From assembly GCA_020047775.1 (NCBI GenBank), contig JAIFNK010000254.1:1-11206 (forward strand): 11,206 nucleotides of DNA. Direction: 5' to 3'. The notes under the pieces are model-generated. The model was not told where the DNA came from. It made no database searches and was given only the letters and a program-made list of their open reading frames with translations. A program made the position numbers and the translations under genes. Position 1 is the first letter of the stretch. The number at the start of each line of letters is the position of its first letter. This DNA comes from Akkermansia sp. (lineage in GTDB: Bacteria; Verrucomicrobiota; Verrucomicrobiia; Verrucomicrobiales; Akkermansiaceae). Positions 1 through 7,564 of this stretch are shown piece by piece.

Positions 1-1081
1 CGAACTCTGGCAAGCCCGCGCGAACACGCCGGACCTCGCCCACCTCGCCGCCCGCCACGAGGCGACGCGCGGGCGTTTCATTTCCCCGGCGGATCTCGCG
101 CCGCTGCCGTTAAGAGTGCTTGTTTCGGTTTCCCGCGATCCGGCATCGCTGAAATTGCTGGATCTGTGGGGATTGAAAACGCTGGGCGATTTCATGAAGC
201 TGCCGCGCCAGGCATTGATCGAGCGGCTCGGGCCGGAGGTCGGGAAATGGCACGACCTGCTCCACGGGAAAACCTGCCGCCTGCTGCGGCTCCACCGGCC
301 GCCGGAATCGTTCGCGCAGTCGTTCGACTTCGAGGACGGCGTGATCGCGCTCGATCCCCTGGTTTTCGCGCTCAAGCGGCTGCTGCACACGCTCGCCGGA
401 CGGTTAGGCGCGCGCCATCTGGCGGCGGGTTCCCTGCACTTCCGGCTGATCCTGGAAACCGGCGGCGAGCTGGCGCGGCGCGTGCGCCTGCCCGAACCGC
501 AGACGGCGGTGGAGGGCATGTTGTCGCCGTTGCAAACCTTGCTGGAATCGCTCCGCCTCGACGCGGCAGTGGTCACCCTGCAGCTCGACGCGGAAACCAC
601 TTTCGCCACGGCGGCGCAGCGCGAGTGGTTCGGCCGCCACCTGCCGCAGCCGGAGCGCTGGGCGGAAACGCTGGCGAAACTGGAAGCTTTGTTAGGACAA
701 GGCCGGGTGGGGATTCCCCTGCCGCCCGAGTCTTTCCGCCCGGACTCCTTCACCCTCCACCCGGCGGCGGGACCGGCGTTGACCGGGCGGGCGTTTCTAC
801 CCGATTGCCCGGTGCCCCTACACCGCTTCCGGCCGCCGCGCGAAATCGCCGTGGCCTATGAATCGCACGACCGCCAACCGTGGCCGCTCGCGCTGCTCAA
901 CGGCCCACATCCCGGCGAAATCATCGACCGCCGCGGACCGTTTCCGGCGTCCGGCACGTGGTGGGATCCGGCCGGCACGTGGCAGCGGCTGGAGTGGGAC
1001 GTCCAACTCGCCAGCCGCCATCTGCTGCGGCTCGTTTTCCAAACCCCGGACCGCTGGCAGCTTGAGGGAGTCTATGGATGA
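1..1081 (+). CDS. imuB: ImuB, Y-family DNA polymerase-like subunit of the SOS mutasome (3' part)
   Basis: The frame is open from base 2 with no start, so the N-terminal palm/fingers part lies outside the window; about 359 residues remain. The visible part begins in the thumb region. It carries a helix-hairpin-helix-like stretch (L-W-G-L-K-T-L-G-D-F, then L-P-R-Q-A-L) around 166-215. It continues through the little-finger region to the family's usual C-terminal pattern: R-F-R-P-P near 827, G-P-F-P-A-S-G-T-W-W-D near 937-966, and W-Q-L-E-G-V-Y-G at the end. In known systems ImuB is catalytically inactive and bridges ImuA, DnaE2 and the beta clamp during damage-induced translesion synthesis. The catalytic region is not visible, so inactivity cannot be checked here. 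dnaE2, its normal partner, lies about 8.3 kb downstream on the same strand. Family assignment is firm; the gene symbol rests on the C-terminal pattern plus the nearby dnaE2. Confidence 0.9.
   Translation, partial: ELWQARANTPDLAHLAARHEATRGRFISPADLAPLPLRVLVSVSRDPASLKLLDLWGLKTLGDFMKLPRQALIERLGPEVGKWHDLLHGKTCRLLRLHRPPESFAQSFDFEDGVIALDPLVFALKRLLHTLAGRLGARHLAAGSLHFRLILETGGELARRVRLPEPQTAVEGMLSPLQTLLESLRLDAAVVTLQLDAETTFATAAQREWFGRHLPQPERWAETLAKLEALLGQGRVGIPLPPESFRPDSFTLHPAAGPALTGRAFLPDCPVPLHRFRPPREIAVAYESHDRQPWPLALLNGPHPGEIIDRRGPFPASGTWWDPAGTWQRLEWDVQLASRHLLRLVFQTPDRWQLEGVYG
1064..1080 (+). promoter_or_regulatory. Shine-Dalgarno-like GAGGGAG and ATGA overlap at the imuB end
   Basis: GAGGGAG at 1064-1070 lies 7 nt before the ATG at 1078, which overlaps the imuB TGA at 1079-1081. 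This is the usual layout for translational coupling and supports 1078 as an alternative start for the SNF2 gene (888 residues). The codon use of the added 24 codons argues against it. An ATG at 1074 in another frame gives only nine codons. Confidence 0.4.
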
Positions 1082-1149
1082 GACCAGCGAGGCGAAGAAG
1101 TGATTTGGGATTGCCGCCCGGTCAGACAACTCCGAGATTCCCCCCCGTC

Positions 1150-3744
1150 ATGCCCGCGAAAAAATCTCAGAAGAAGAAGAAACGCGCCGCGATCCCGCTT
1201 CCCCCGGCCTCCGATTGGCGCACCTCGGACCAGGATGAAATCCTCCGCCGCACCCAGCGCGCCATCGATGAGAAACACTCGGTCCGCAATCTGGATCCCG
1301 CACATCCCGTCTTCTCCAACTTCGGCGTGGTCTCGCCCAGCGGCATGGACTATCAGGTCGAAATCCGCGACCTCGCCACCCGCGATTTTTCCTGCACCTG
1401 CCCGGACTTCCGCATCAATGGCCTCGGCACCTGCAAACACGTGGAAGCCGTGCTCATCTGGCTCAAGCGCCGCTTCAAGGGCGAGGTGCGGCTGGCGGAG
1501 AAATCCGGCTCCACCCGCACCGACCTTGTCCCAAGCGGGGAGACCCTCGCCATTGCCCGCAACCTCGGAAACCTGCCTGCGTCCCTGCGCCCGCACTTCG
1601 ATTCCAACGGCGTTCTGATCGGAAATCCGGAGGAACACCTCGAAAAAATCCGCCGCAACCGCAGCCGGAGTTTCCGCATCTCCCAGGACGTCCACGGCTT
1701 TCTCGAATCCCGTCGCCACGCCGAGGAACGCCGCATCCTGCGCCGCGAATACGAAACCGGCGTCGTCGCGGGACGCCACCCGGAACACGTCACCCTCAGC
1801 CCGCTTTATCCCTATCAGCGCGAGGGCATGCTCCACCTCGCCTTCAACGGGCGCGCCCTGCTCGCCGATGAAATGGGCCTCGGAAAAACCATCCAGGCCA
1901 TCGCCGCCTGCGCCCTGCTCCACCACCTCGGGAAAGCGCGACGCGTGCTCGTCGTCACCCCCGCCTCGCTCAAGTCCGAGTGGGAGGAACAAATCCGCAA
2001 ATTCACCACTCTTTCCCAGCGACTCGTCTTCGGCCCCCGCACCACCCGTACGAGATGTTATGCCGACCCCGAGCCGCCCTTCTTCACCATCGTCAACTAC
2101 GAACAGGTCGTCACCGACTCGCTCGACATCAACGACAAGCTCAAGCCGGACATCGTCGTGCTCGACGAGGCCCAGCGCATCAAAAACTGGGCCACCAAGA
2201 CCGCCCAGGCCGTCAAACGCCTGCAAAGCCGCCACGCCTTCGTCCTCACCGGCACCCCCATCGAGAACCGCATCGACGAACTCTACTCCATCGTCGATTT
2301 CCTCGATCCCACGCTGCTCGGACCGTTGTTCCGCTTCAACCGCGACTTCTACCAGTTCGACGAAAAGGGCCGCCCGTCCGACTATCAGAATCTAGCGGCG
2401 CTCCGCGAGCGCGTCCGCCCCATCCTGCTCCGCCGCCGCAAGCACCACGTCGAGACCGAGCTTCCCGACCGCACCGACCGCAACCATTTCGTGAAACTCA
2501 CCGCCGCCATGCAGGCGGACTACGACGAGGTGAAGCGCCAGGTTTCCCAGCTCATCCAGGCGTCCATGCGCCGCCCGCTGAAGAAGAGCGAGCAGGACCT
2601 CGTCATGATCCTGCTAGGCATGATGCGCATGATCTGTGATTCCCCCTCCATCATCAAAAACCGCGATTGCCAGGACTGCCCCAAGCTCGACGAACTCGGC
2701 CCCATCCTCGACGAAGCGCTCTCCGATCCCGACGTCAAAATCATCGTCTTCTCCGAGTGGGAAGGCATGCTCAAAAAAGTCCGCGCCTGGGCGGATAGAA
2801 ACGGCGTCGGCTACGCATGGCACACCGGCAGCGTGCCCCAGCAGAAACGCCGGGGTGAAATCACCGCCTTCCGCGAGGATCCCGCTTGCCGCCTCTTCCT
2901 CAGCACCGATTCCGGCGGCGTCGGCCTCAACCTCCAGAACGCCAGCGTCGTCATCAACTGCGACCTGCCGTGGAACCCCGCCCGTCTCGAACAACGCATC
3001 GCCCGGGCCTGGCGAAAACACCAGACGCGCCCTGTCACCGTCATCAACCTCATCGCCGGGAACACCCTCGAACACATGATGCTCGAGACCCTCGCCACCA
3101 AGATGAACCTCGCCGAGGGCGTGCTCGACGGCTCCGAAAAATCCCTCAGCCAGGCCAAGCTCAAGCGCGGTCGCGAAGCCAACCTCGCCCGCCTCCAACA
3201 GATTCTATCCATCACTCCGGAGGGAAAACCCGCGACCAAGGCCCCGCCCGCCGATCCCGCCCTCGCCTTTGCGGAACGCGCCGCCACCACCCTCGGAAAC
3301 GCCCTGCTCCACTGCCAGGAAGCCATGCTCCCCGGCCAGGCCGAACCCGTCATCCTCACCGTCCTGCGCGATCCGCAACGCGCCGCCGCCGTCTCCGCGC
3401 TCTTCCACGAGACCGACTGGCACGGCAATCCCCCGCAACTCCACGTCCTCGACGAAAGCACCTGGGCTTCCCTGCAAGCCCTCGTTTCCGCCGGGCTCAT
3501 CACCCTCAACACCCGCGCCACCCGCTCGTTGACCGGCGATGCTCCACCCCCGCAAAAGCCGGCCCTCACCCCCGAACAACTCCAGCGCATCGCCGACCTC
3601 CGCGCCTTCGCCGCCAGGAAACATAAAGTCGCACGACTCCTCATCGAGAGCGACCTCGCCGAAGAAGCCGAACCGCACCAAAAAGCTGCGGACAAAGCGC
3701 TGGCGGAGGCGGAAGGGATTGAGAATGGAAATTGCCCAACCTAA
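1150..3744 (+). CDS. SWIM zinc-finger SNF2/RapA-family DEAD/DEAH-box ATPase (helicase-like)
   Basis: The product has 864 residues from the ATG at 1150. In order, it has a lysine-rich start (K-K-S-Q-K-K-K-K), then a SWIM zinc finger C82-x-C84-x10-C95-x-H97. The SNF2 ATPase core follows: Walker A L-A-D-E-M-G-L-G-K-T (238-247), Walker B D-E-A-Q (339-342), and motif III T-G-T-P (367-370). The helicase C lobe has I-V-F-S-E-W, S-T-D-S-G-G-V-G-L-N-L-Q and an arginine-finger region Q-R-I-A-R-A-W-R-K-H-Q ending near 625. A tail of about 190 residues has no recognised domain. SNF2 proteins use ATP to translocate on DNA and remodel nucleoprotein; the SWIM finger suggests DNA or protein binding. The frame extends upstream to an ATG at 1078 that overlaps the imuB stop (ATGA) behind a GGGAG. 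Those 24 extra codons use AGA, AGG, CGA and ACA, unlike the CGC/CTC/GCC-rich body, so 1150 is preferred although it has no clear Shine-Dalgarno. Its role (SOS operon member or defence gene) is unknown. Confidence 0.9.
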   Translation: MPAKKSQKKKKRAAIPLPPASDWRTSDQDEILRRTQRAIDEKHSVRNLDPAHPVFSNFGVVSPSGMDYQVEIRDLATRDFSCTCPDFRINGLGTCKHVEAVLIWLKRRFKGEVRLAEKSGSTRTDLVPSGETLAIARNLGNLPASLRPHFDSNGVLIGNPEEHLEKIRRNRSRSFRISQDVHGFLESRRHAEERRILRREYETGVVAGRHPEHVTLSPLYPYQREGMLHLAFNGRALLADEMGLGKTIQAIAACALLHHLGKARRVLVVTPASLKSEWEEQIRKFTTLSQRLVFGPRTTRTRCYADPEPPFFTIVNYEQVVTDSLDINDKLKPDIVVLDEAQRIKNWATKTAQAVKRLQSRHAFVLTGTPIENRIDELYSIVDFLDPTLLGPLFRFNRDFYQFDEKGRPSDYQNLAALRERVRPILLRRRKHHVETELPDRTDRNHFVKLTAAMQADYDEVKRQVSQLIQASMRRPLKKSEQDLVMILLGMMRMICDSPSIIKNRDCQDCPKLDELGPILDEALSDPDVKIIVFSEWEGMLKKVRAWADRNGVGYAWHTGSVPQQKRRGEITAFREDPACRLFLSTDSGGVGLNLQNASVVINCDLPWNPARLEQRIARAWRKHQTRPVTVINLIAGNTLEHMMLETLATKMNLAEGVLDGSEKSLSQAKLKRGREANLARLQQILSITPEGKPATKAPPADPALAFAERAATTLGNALLHCQEAMLPGQAEPVILTVLRDPQRAAAVSALFHETDWHGNPPQLHVLDESTWASLQALVSAGLITLNTRATRSLTGDAPPPQKPALTPEQLQRIADLRAFAARKHKVARLLIESDLAEEAEPHQKAADKALAEAEGIENGNCPT

Positions 3745-3752
3745 TTCCCGGC

Positions 3753-3781
3753 TTGCATGGCCAAACAAGATGGTGAACATT
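3753..3781 (+). promoter_or_regulatory. Possible promoter of the LexA-like regulator operon
   Basis: TTGCAT (3753-3758) and AACATT (3776-3781) are separated by 17 nt. The -35 is moderate and the -10 is weak (3 of 6). With this pair, transcription would begin about 3788, almost at the ATG at 3792, giving a leaderless or nearly leaderless mRNA. The -10 would lie inside the operator palindrome, so repressor binding would block polymerase. It is supported mainly by position. Confidence 0.3.
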
Positions 3782-3789
3782 TGTTCACC
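3772..3789 (+). promoter_or_regulatory. LexA-type operator, perfect palindrome GGTGAACA-TT-TGTTCACC
   Basis: Two 8-bp arms, exact inverted repeats, flank a TT centre and end 2 nt before the start codon of the LexA-like gene. The core GAAC-ATTT-GTTC fits the GAAC-N4-GTTC form of the Bacillus-type SOS box. The half-sites (GAACA/TGTTC) are the same as in the box before dnaE2 but in the opposite order. Its place right at the start of a LexA-family gene makes autoregulation the natural reading. Whether the bound protein is this gene's product or the chromosomal LexA cannot be told from sequence. Confidence 0.75.
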
Positions 3790-3791
3790 CA

Positions 3792-4400
3792 ATGCCTCGT
3801 TCCGAATCCAACCCGAAGGAAACACTTCTCTCCTTCCTTGAGAAGCTGGAGGCGGCGGGTTCGCCTCCGCCCTCGATTCGCGAAGTTTGCCAATGCCTCG
3901 GCTACCAAAGCACCAATGCCGCCATGAAACTGATCCGCCGGATGCAGGCGGGTGAACAGCTGATCTACGATGCCGGTTGCTCCAGAAGCCTACGCCTTGC
4001 GAAGAAAGCCAAGACCGGCGTTCCCCTTCTTGGCTCGATTGCGGCCGGTTTTCCCGACACACAAGATTTGGAGCAAGCCGAACAACTCCAACTCGATCCC
4101 ACCACCTTCGACATCAAAAACCCGGCGGATGCCTTCGCCCTACGAGTTCGCGGCGACTCCATGACCGGCAGAAAATTTTTCGACGGCGACCTCGTTCTTT
4201 TGGATCGCTCCGCCACGCCAAAAAACCAAGATGTCGTCGCCGCTTTGATCGATCAGGAATGCACCCTGAAAACCCTGGTCATCAAAAACGGCAAAGCCTT
4301 TCTGAAAGCGGAAAATCCCGCCTACCCCGACCTCATCCCCGCCCATGACCTGCAAATCCAAGGAGTCGCCAAAGCCGTGATCCGCATTCTCACCGCCTGA
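3792..4400 (+). CDS. LexA-like self-cleaving transcriptional repressor (S24 peptidase family)
   Basis: The product has 202 residues, the same length as E. coli LexA. Residues 1-70 form a LexA-type winged helix: P-P-S-I-R-E-V, then the recognition helix S40-T-N-A-A-M-K46. The C-terminal half is an S24 peptidase domain with the scissile pair A85-G86, the nucleophile S123 in G-D-S-M, and the general base K160 in C-T-L-K-T-L. All are at LexA-like positions, so RecA-stimulated self-cleavage is expected. At the E. coli DNA-contact sites N41, A42, E44 and E45 it has N, A, M and K, so its target should differ from the CTG-N10-CAG box. An in-frame TGA at 3774 forces the start to 3792 or later. No Shine-Dalgarno is possible because the operator fills that space. 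Its TGA overlaps the methyltransferase ATG (TGATG), making it the first gene of a coupled operon. It may be the host's own LexA or a dedicated module regulator; I favour the latter because of the operon, but only moderately. Confidence 0.9.
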   Translation: MPRSESNPKETLLSFLEKLEAAGSPPPSIREVCQCLGYQSTNAAMKLIRRMQAGEQLIYDAGCSRSLRLAKKAKTGVPLLGSIAAGFPDTQDLEQAEQLQLDPTTFDIKNPADAFALRVRGDSMTGRKFFDGDLVLLDRSATPKNQDVVAALIDQECTLKTLVIKNGKAFLKAENPAYPDLIPAHDLQIQGVAKAVIRILTA

Positions 4401-7400
4401 TGTCCTCAGCCAGTCCATCCCCTGTCCGCCCGCTGGAGCAGCGCCTCGCCGCGTTCGGGTGCACCGACTTCATTCGTTTGGATGGCAAACTATCGGATCC
4501 GGAGCAACTCGACTATCTCGATCTTCTTCCCAAACGCTCGACTCAGAAGCCGCTAGTAAGCGCGGTGGCCGAGAATCAGGGAACCGCCCTCCTCTACATC
4601 TTGGATGCTTGCGATGATCTGAAATGCGATCCCATTTCCCTCTCCGTCATCAGCCGCCAACTCGCGAATCGCAGCGACCCCGCCTGGCTCGGAGTGGTTC
4701 ATCCTGGGTCATTGGAAATTTTCCCCATCGGCTTTCACGAATCCGCGAGTACGGCCCCGGTAAAAACCATCAAGGCGGACAGCATCTCCGCGCCTCTGTT
4801 TTTCCAGAGTCTGGTCCACGGCACTTTCGAAGAAAACCATCGCCTCCACGGAACGGATTACGTCTTCCGGAAAATCTTCGATCTCCTTACTCAAACCACC
4901 AACGCCTTCGTGCCCAGCCGCATCGACGCGCTGGAAGTGCTCTCGATGACCGGACGAGCTTTGTTCTTCCGCTTTCTGATCGACCGCCGGATCGTTCTGG
5001 AAAACGAAACCACCGACATCTGTCCCGCGTCAGCTGACCTGAAAGACGCGTTTTCCACCGCCGAAGCCGCCGCGCAAACTTCTGCTTGGCTCGATGAAAC
5101 CTTCAACGGTGATTTCCTGCCGCTTATCGACGAGGAGATTCCCGCCGGAGACCGAAAAGCCCGTCAAGCCGCTTACCTCCGTTTCTATCAGCGGACCCGG
5201 CATCTCGTCGGCAAGAAAATCTTCGACCACCTTCAAGCCATTCTCAAAGGTTGGCGCGCAGTCGGCGGTGGCATTCAAACCGAGCTCGACTGGGGCGATC
5301 TCGATTTCGCCCACATCCCGGTTGGCGTGCTGAGTCAGGTGTATGAAAGCTTCAGCCATCGGGCGGACACCCGGACCGCCAAGGACACCAGCGTCCACTA
5401 CACTCCCCGCACCATCGCGGACCTGATGGTGAAAGAATCCTTCGCCGCTCTAAAGAATCCAGCGGCTGCACAGGTGCTGGACCCATCATGCGGAGCCGGG
5501 ATCTTCCTCGTGCTCGCCTTCCGAAGGTTGGTCCGCGAGCGCTGGCAGCACGACGAGGAACGGCCGAATACCAAGGTCATTCAGGAAATCCTCTATCAGC
5601 AATTGTGTGGCTTTGATGTTAGCGAACCCGCGCTCCGCCTGGCAGCCCTCGCGCTCTACATCACCGCCATCGAGGTCAATGGCAGCCCGAGGCCGCCGCG
5701 TTCCCTCAAGTTCCCGCGCAATCTCAGGGGCGAGGTGCTGCATCGCTTCGGCAACGATGAAGACGGACCTAACAGCGCCACCGCATTCTCGCTCGGCAGT
5801 CTCGGCCCGGATGTGTCACCTGAATTCAATGGCCGTTTTGATATCGTCATCGGCAACCCTCCATGGACACGTCTCCGCGAAAACCCCGCCCAAGACGACG
5901 AAGAGCCAAAGGGCAAATCCAAGACGGACGAACTGAACGAAGCTTTCACTCAAATCGGCAAGCGTGTGCTTACGGCTAGAGGCTTCCCCGAACTGGCGAA
6001 AGCCTATCAGAATCCGGACAAGAATCCCGATCTGCCCTTCCTCTGGCGGGCCACGGAATGGGCGAAGCCAAAGTCAAAAGGAAGCGACCCCGGAATCATC
6101 GCCTTGGCCATGCCGGCCCGCTTGTTCGGCCGCACCAGCGGCAAAGGCTTCGAGGCCTGGCGGGCGATCCTGCAGAGCGTCGAAACGACAGGCCTGTTGA
6201 ACTGTGCCGATCTTCGAAAAACCGCCGTCTGGGAAGGCGTGGATATGCCGGCCTGCGTTTGGTTTGCAAGAAATGCCGTGCCGACGGAAGACCACCGTTT
6301 CCAATACTCCACTCCGCTTTACGAGCAACGCCCGAATGAACGGGGTCTTTTCCGGATCGATTACGAAACATCGCAAGCCCTTAGCATTGCACTAGTGGAG
6401 AAACAGCCTTGGTTGCTTAAGACACTGTCATTGGGCACGTGGCTGGATGTCGTGATCTTGGAACAGTTGCTGAACTCGTCATTCGAAACCTTGGAAATTT
6501 CGTGGTCGCATTGGGACGAGAAGCTTATCAAGACGGGAAAAGGGTATGATCGCTCTCCTTCAAGAACCCAGAGCAAAAAGGACTTCTTAGCGGAGATGCT
6601 AGATTTTATTCCGTCTGAGCAGGGTTTCGCGATTCCATGGGAGGATCTCAAAACCTATGAGAAGAATCACAAGACAAAACATGCAGCTTGGCCCCGACGG
6701 GAAGAAATTTACCAGTCACCGCTGGTAATCATACCGCAATCACCTGGGGAGGAAGAGAAAACTCCACACGCCTACCTATCTCAAAGGGCTATAGCGTATT
6801 CACAGAGCTACTACGGATACTCCTGCGCCGGATATCCAGATGCCGACACGCTCGCCGCGCTCATTTATCTTCTGCCTCACTCAAAGTTCTTCGCCTACTT
6901 TTGCCTGATGACCAGCCGCCGCAGTGGTTTCGACAGGCAAACGTTCAACAAGGAGGAGTTTGATGCGCTTCCATTCCCTGATTTGAAGAAACTTCCCTCC
7001 GCCACCAAATCCAAAATCCGCAAGCTCGCCCATCGACTGGAACATGACCTCGTCAAACCGTGGGACGAAATCGATTCATTCATCTTCCATCTTTACGGCC
7101 TTGATGACGATGCCGTTCAGGTTGCTAAAGACACGCTCTTTTCCGCCGCGTCCTACCGCAGGGCGGGCAAGGCGGCCTTGGATCGCACGATGCCCGAGAC
7201 ACGTGTGGATTTCCTCCAGACGCTTCGCGAAGAACTGAATCCCTACTTCGATGTTTGTGGCGAGAGCGTCGAAGTTCTCGAACCGGAGAAACAGCCCGGC
7301 GAATGGCGCGAACCTTGGTTCTTCCTGACCGTATCCAGAAAGTCCATCGAAGTCCCCTTCAATCCAGGCCTGCTTCGTGAAGCGATGAAACTGGCCAACC

Positions 7401-7564
7401 AGCGGGGTTCCAGTCGGATCATCGTCCAAGCTCCGGGCAAGCGCGGTCTGCTGCTAGGGCTCTTGAACCAACGCCGCTGGTGGACCAAGACCAGAGCGCG
7501 TCTCTGTGCCCAGCACATCATCCGCCAACACCTCTGTGCATTCGGACTCCCGGAAACAGAATGA
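4400..7564 (+). CDS. Large N6-adenine DNA methyltransferase, Eco57I/type IIG-like
   Basis: The product has 1054 residues. An N-terminal accessory region (1-320) leads to S-V-H-Y-T-P-R-T-I-A-D-L-M (near 330-343). Next come the SAM-binding motif D361-P-S-C-G-A-G367 and the catalytic N486-P-P-W489 in D-I-V-I-G-N-P-P-W, the signature of class gamma N6-adenine methyltransferases. A likely target-recognition region (about 655-830) is followed by F-D-A-L-P-F-P-D, common in Eco57I-type enzymes. A further 125 residues (about 930-1054) are of unknown role. It should methylate adenine in a specific site, protecting host DNA. Residues near 50-110 loosely recall the N-terminal domain of type IIG enzymes, but I see no intact (D/E)XK there, so cleavage is probably left to the next gene. 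The start overlaps the regulator stop, and the stop overlaps the next start. Bases 6541-6780 are only 48% G+C, against 63% for 5461-5700, suggesting exchange of the specificity region. Confidence 0.88.
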   Translation: MSSASPSPVRPLEQRLAAFGCTDFIRLDGKLSDPEQLDYLDLLPKRSTQKPLVSAVAENQGTALLYILDACDDLKCDPISLSVISRQLANRSDPAWLGVVHPGSLEIFPIGFHESASTAPVKTIKADSISAPLFFQSLVHGTFEENHRLHGTDYVFRKIFDLLTQTTNAFVPSRIDALEVLSMTGRALFFRFLIDRRIVLENETTDICPASADLKDAFSTAEAAAQTSAWLDETFNGDFLPLIDEEIPAGDRKARQAAYLRFYQRTRHLVGKKIFDHLQAILKGWRAVGGGIQTELDWGDLDFAHIPVGVLSQVYESFSHRADTRTAKDTSVHYTPRTIADLMVKESFAALKNPAAAQVLDPSCGAGIFLVLAFRRLVRERWQHDEERPNTKVIQEILYQQLCGFDVSEPALRLAALALYITAIEVNGSPRPPRSLKFPRNLRGEVLHRFGNDEDGPNSATAFSLGSLGPDVSPEFNGRFDIVIGNPPWTRLRENPAQDDEEPKGKSKTDELNEAFTQIGKRVLTARGFPELAKAYQNPDKNPDLPFLWRATEWAKPKSKGSDPGIIALAMPARLFGRTSGKGFEAWRAILQSVETTGLLNCADLRKTAVWEGVDMPACVWFARNAVPTEDHRFQYSTPLYEQRPNERGLFRIDYETSQALSIALVEKQPWLLKTLSLGTWLDVVILEQLLNSSFETLEISWSHWDEKLIKTGKGYDRSPSRTQSKKDFLAEMLDFIPSEQGFAIPWEDLKTYEKNHKTKHAAWPRREEIYQSPLVIIPQSPGEEEKTPHAYLSQRAIAYSQSYYGYSCAGYPDADTLAALIYLLPHSKFFAYFCLMTSRRSGFDRQTFNKEEFDALPFPDLKKLPSATKSKIRKLAHRLEHDLVKPWDEIDSFIFHLYGLDDDAVQVAKDTLFSAASYRRAGKAALDRTMPETRVDFLQTLREELNPYFDVCGESVEVLEPEKQPGEWREPWFFLTVSRKSIEVPFNPGLLREAMKLANQRGSSRIIVQAPGKRGLLLGLLNQRRWWTKTRARLCAQHIIRQHLCAFGLPETE

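Noticed and set aside
166..861. 231-codon plus-strand frame inside imuB
   Set aside because: It is Arg/Ala/Pro-rich out-of-frame translation; the ImuB frame has the family motifs.
1074..1103. Nine-codon frame between imuB and the SNF2 gene
   Set aside because: It is too short, and the Shine-Dalgarno spacing (3 nt) is poor; the ATG at 1078 or 1150 explains the region better.
1072..2235. 387-codon open frame on the minus strand
   Set aside because: It lies opposite the SNF2 gene, which has clear motifs, and its Gly/Ala/Glu/Asp-rich, motif-free translation is typical of the antisense of GC-rich coding DNA.
2811..4062. Minus-strand open frames of 294 and 285 codons
   Set aside because: They overlap the SNF2 tail and the LexA-like gene, have no recognisable pattern and are Arg/Ser/Gly-rich shadows.
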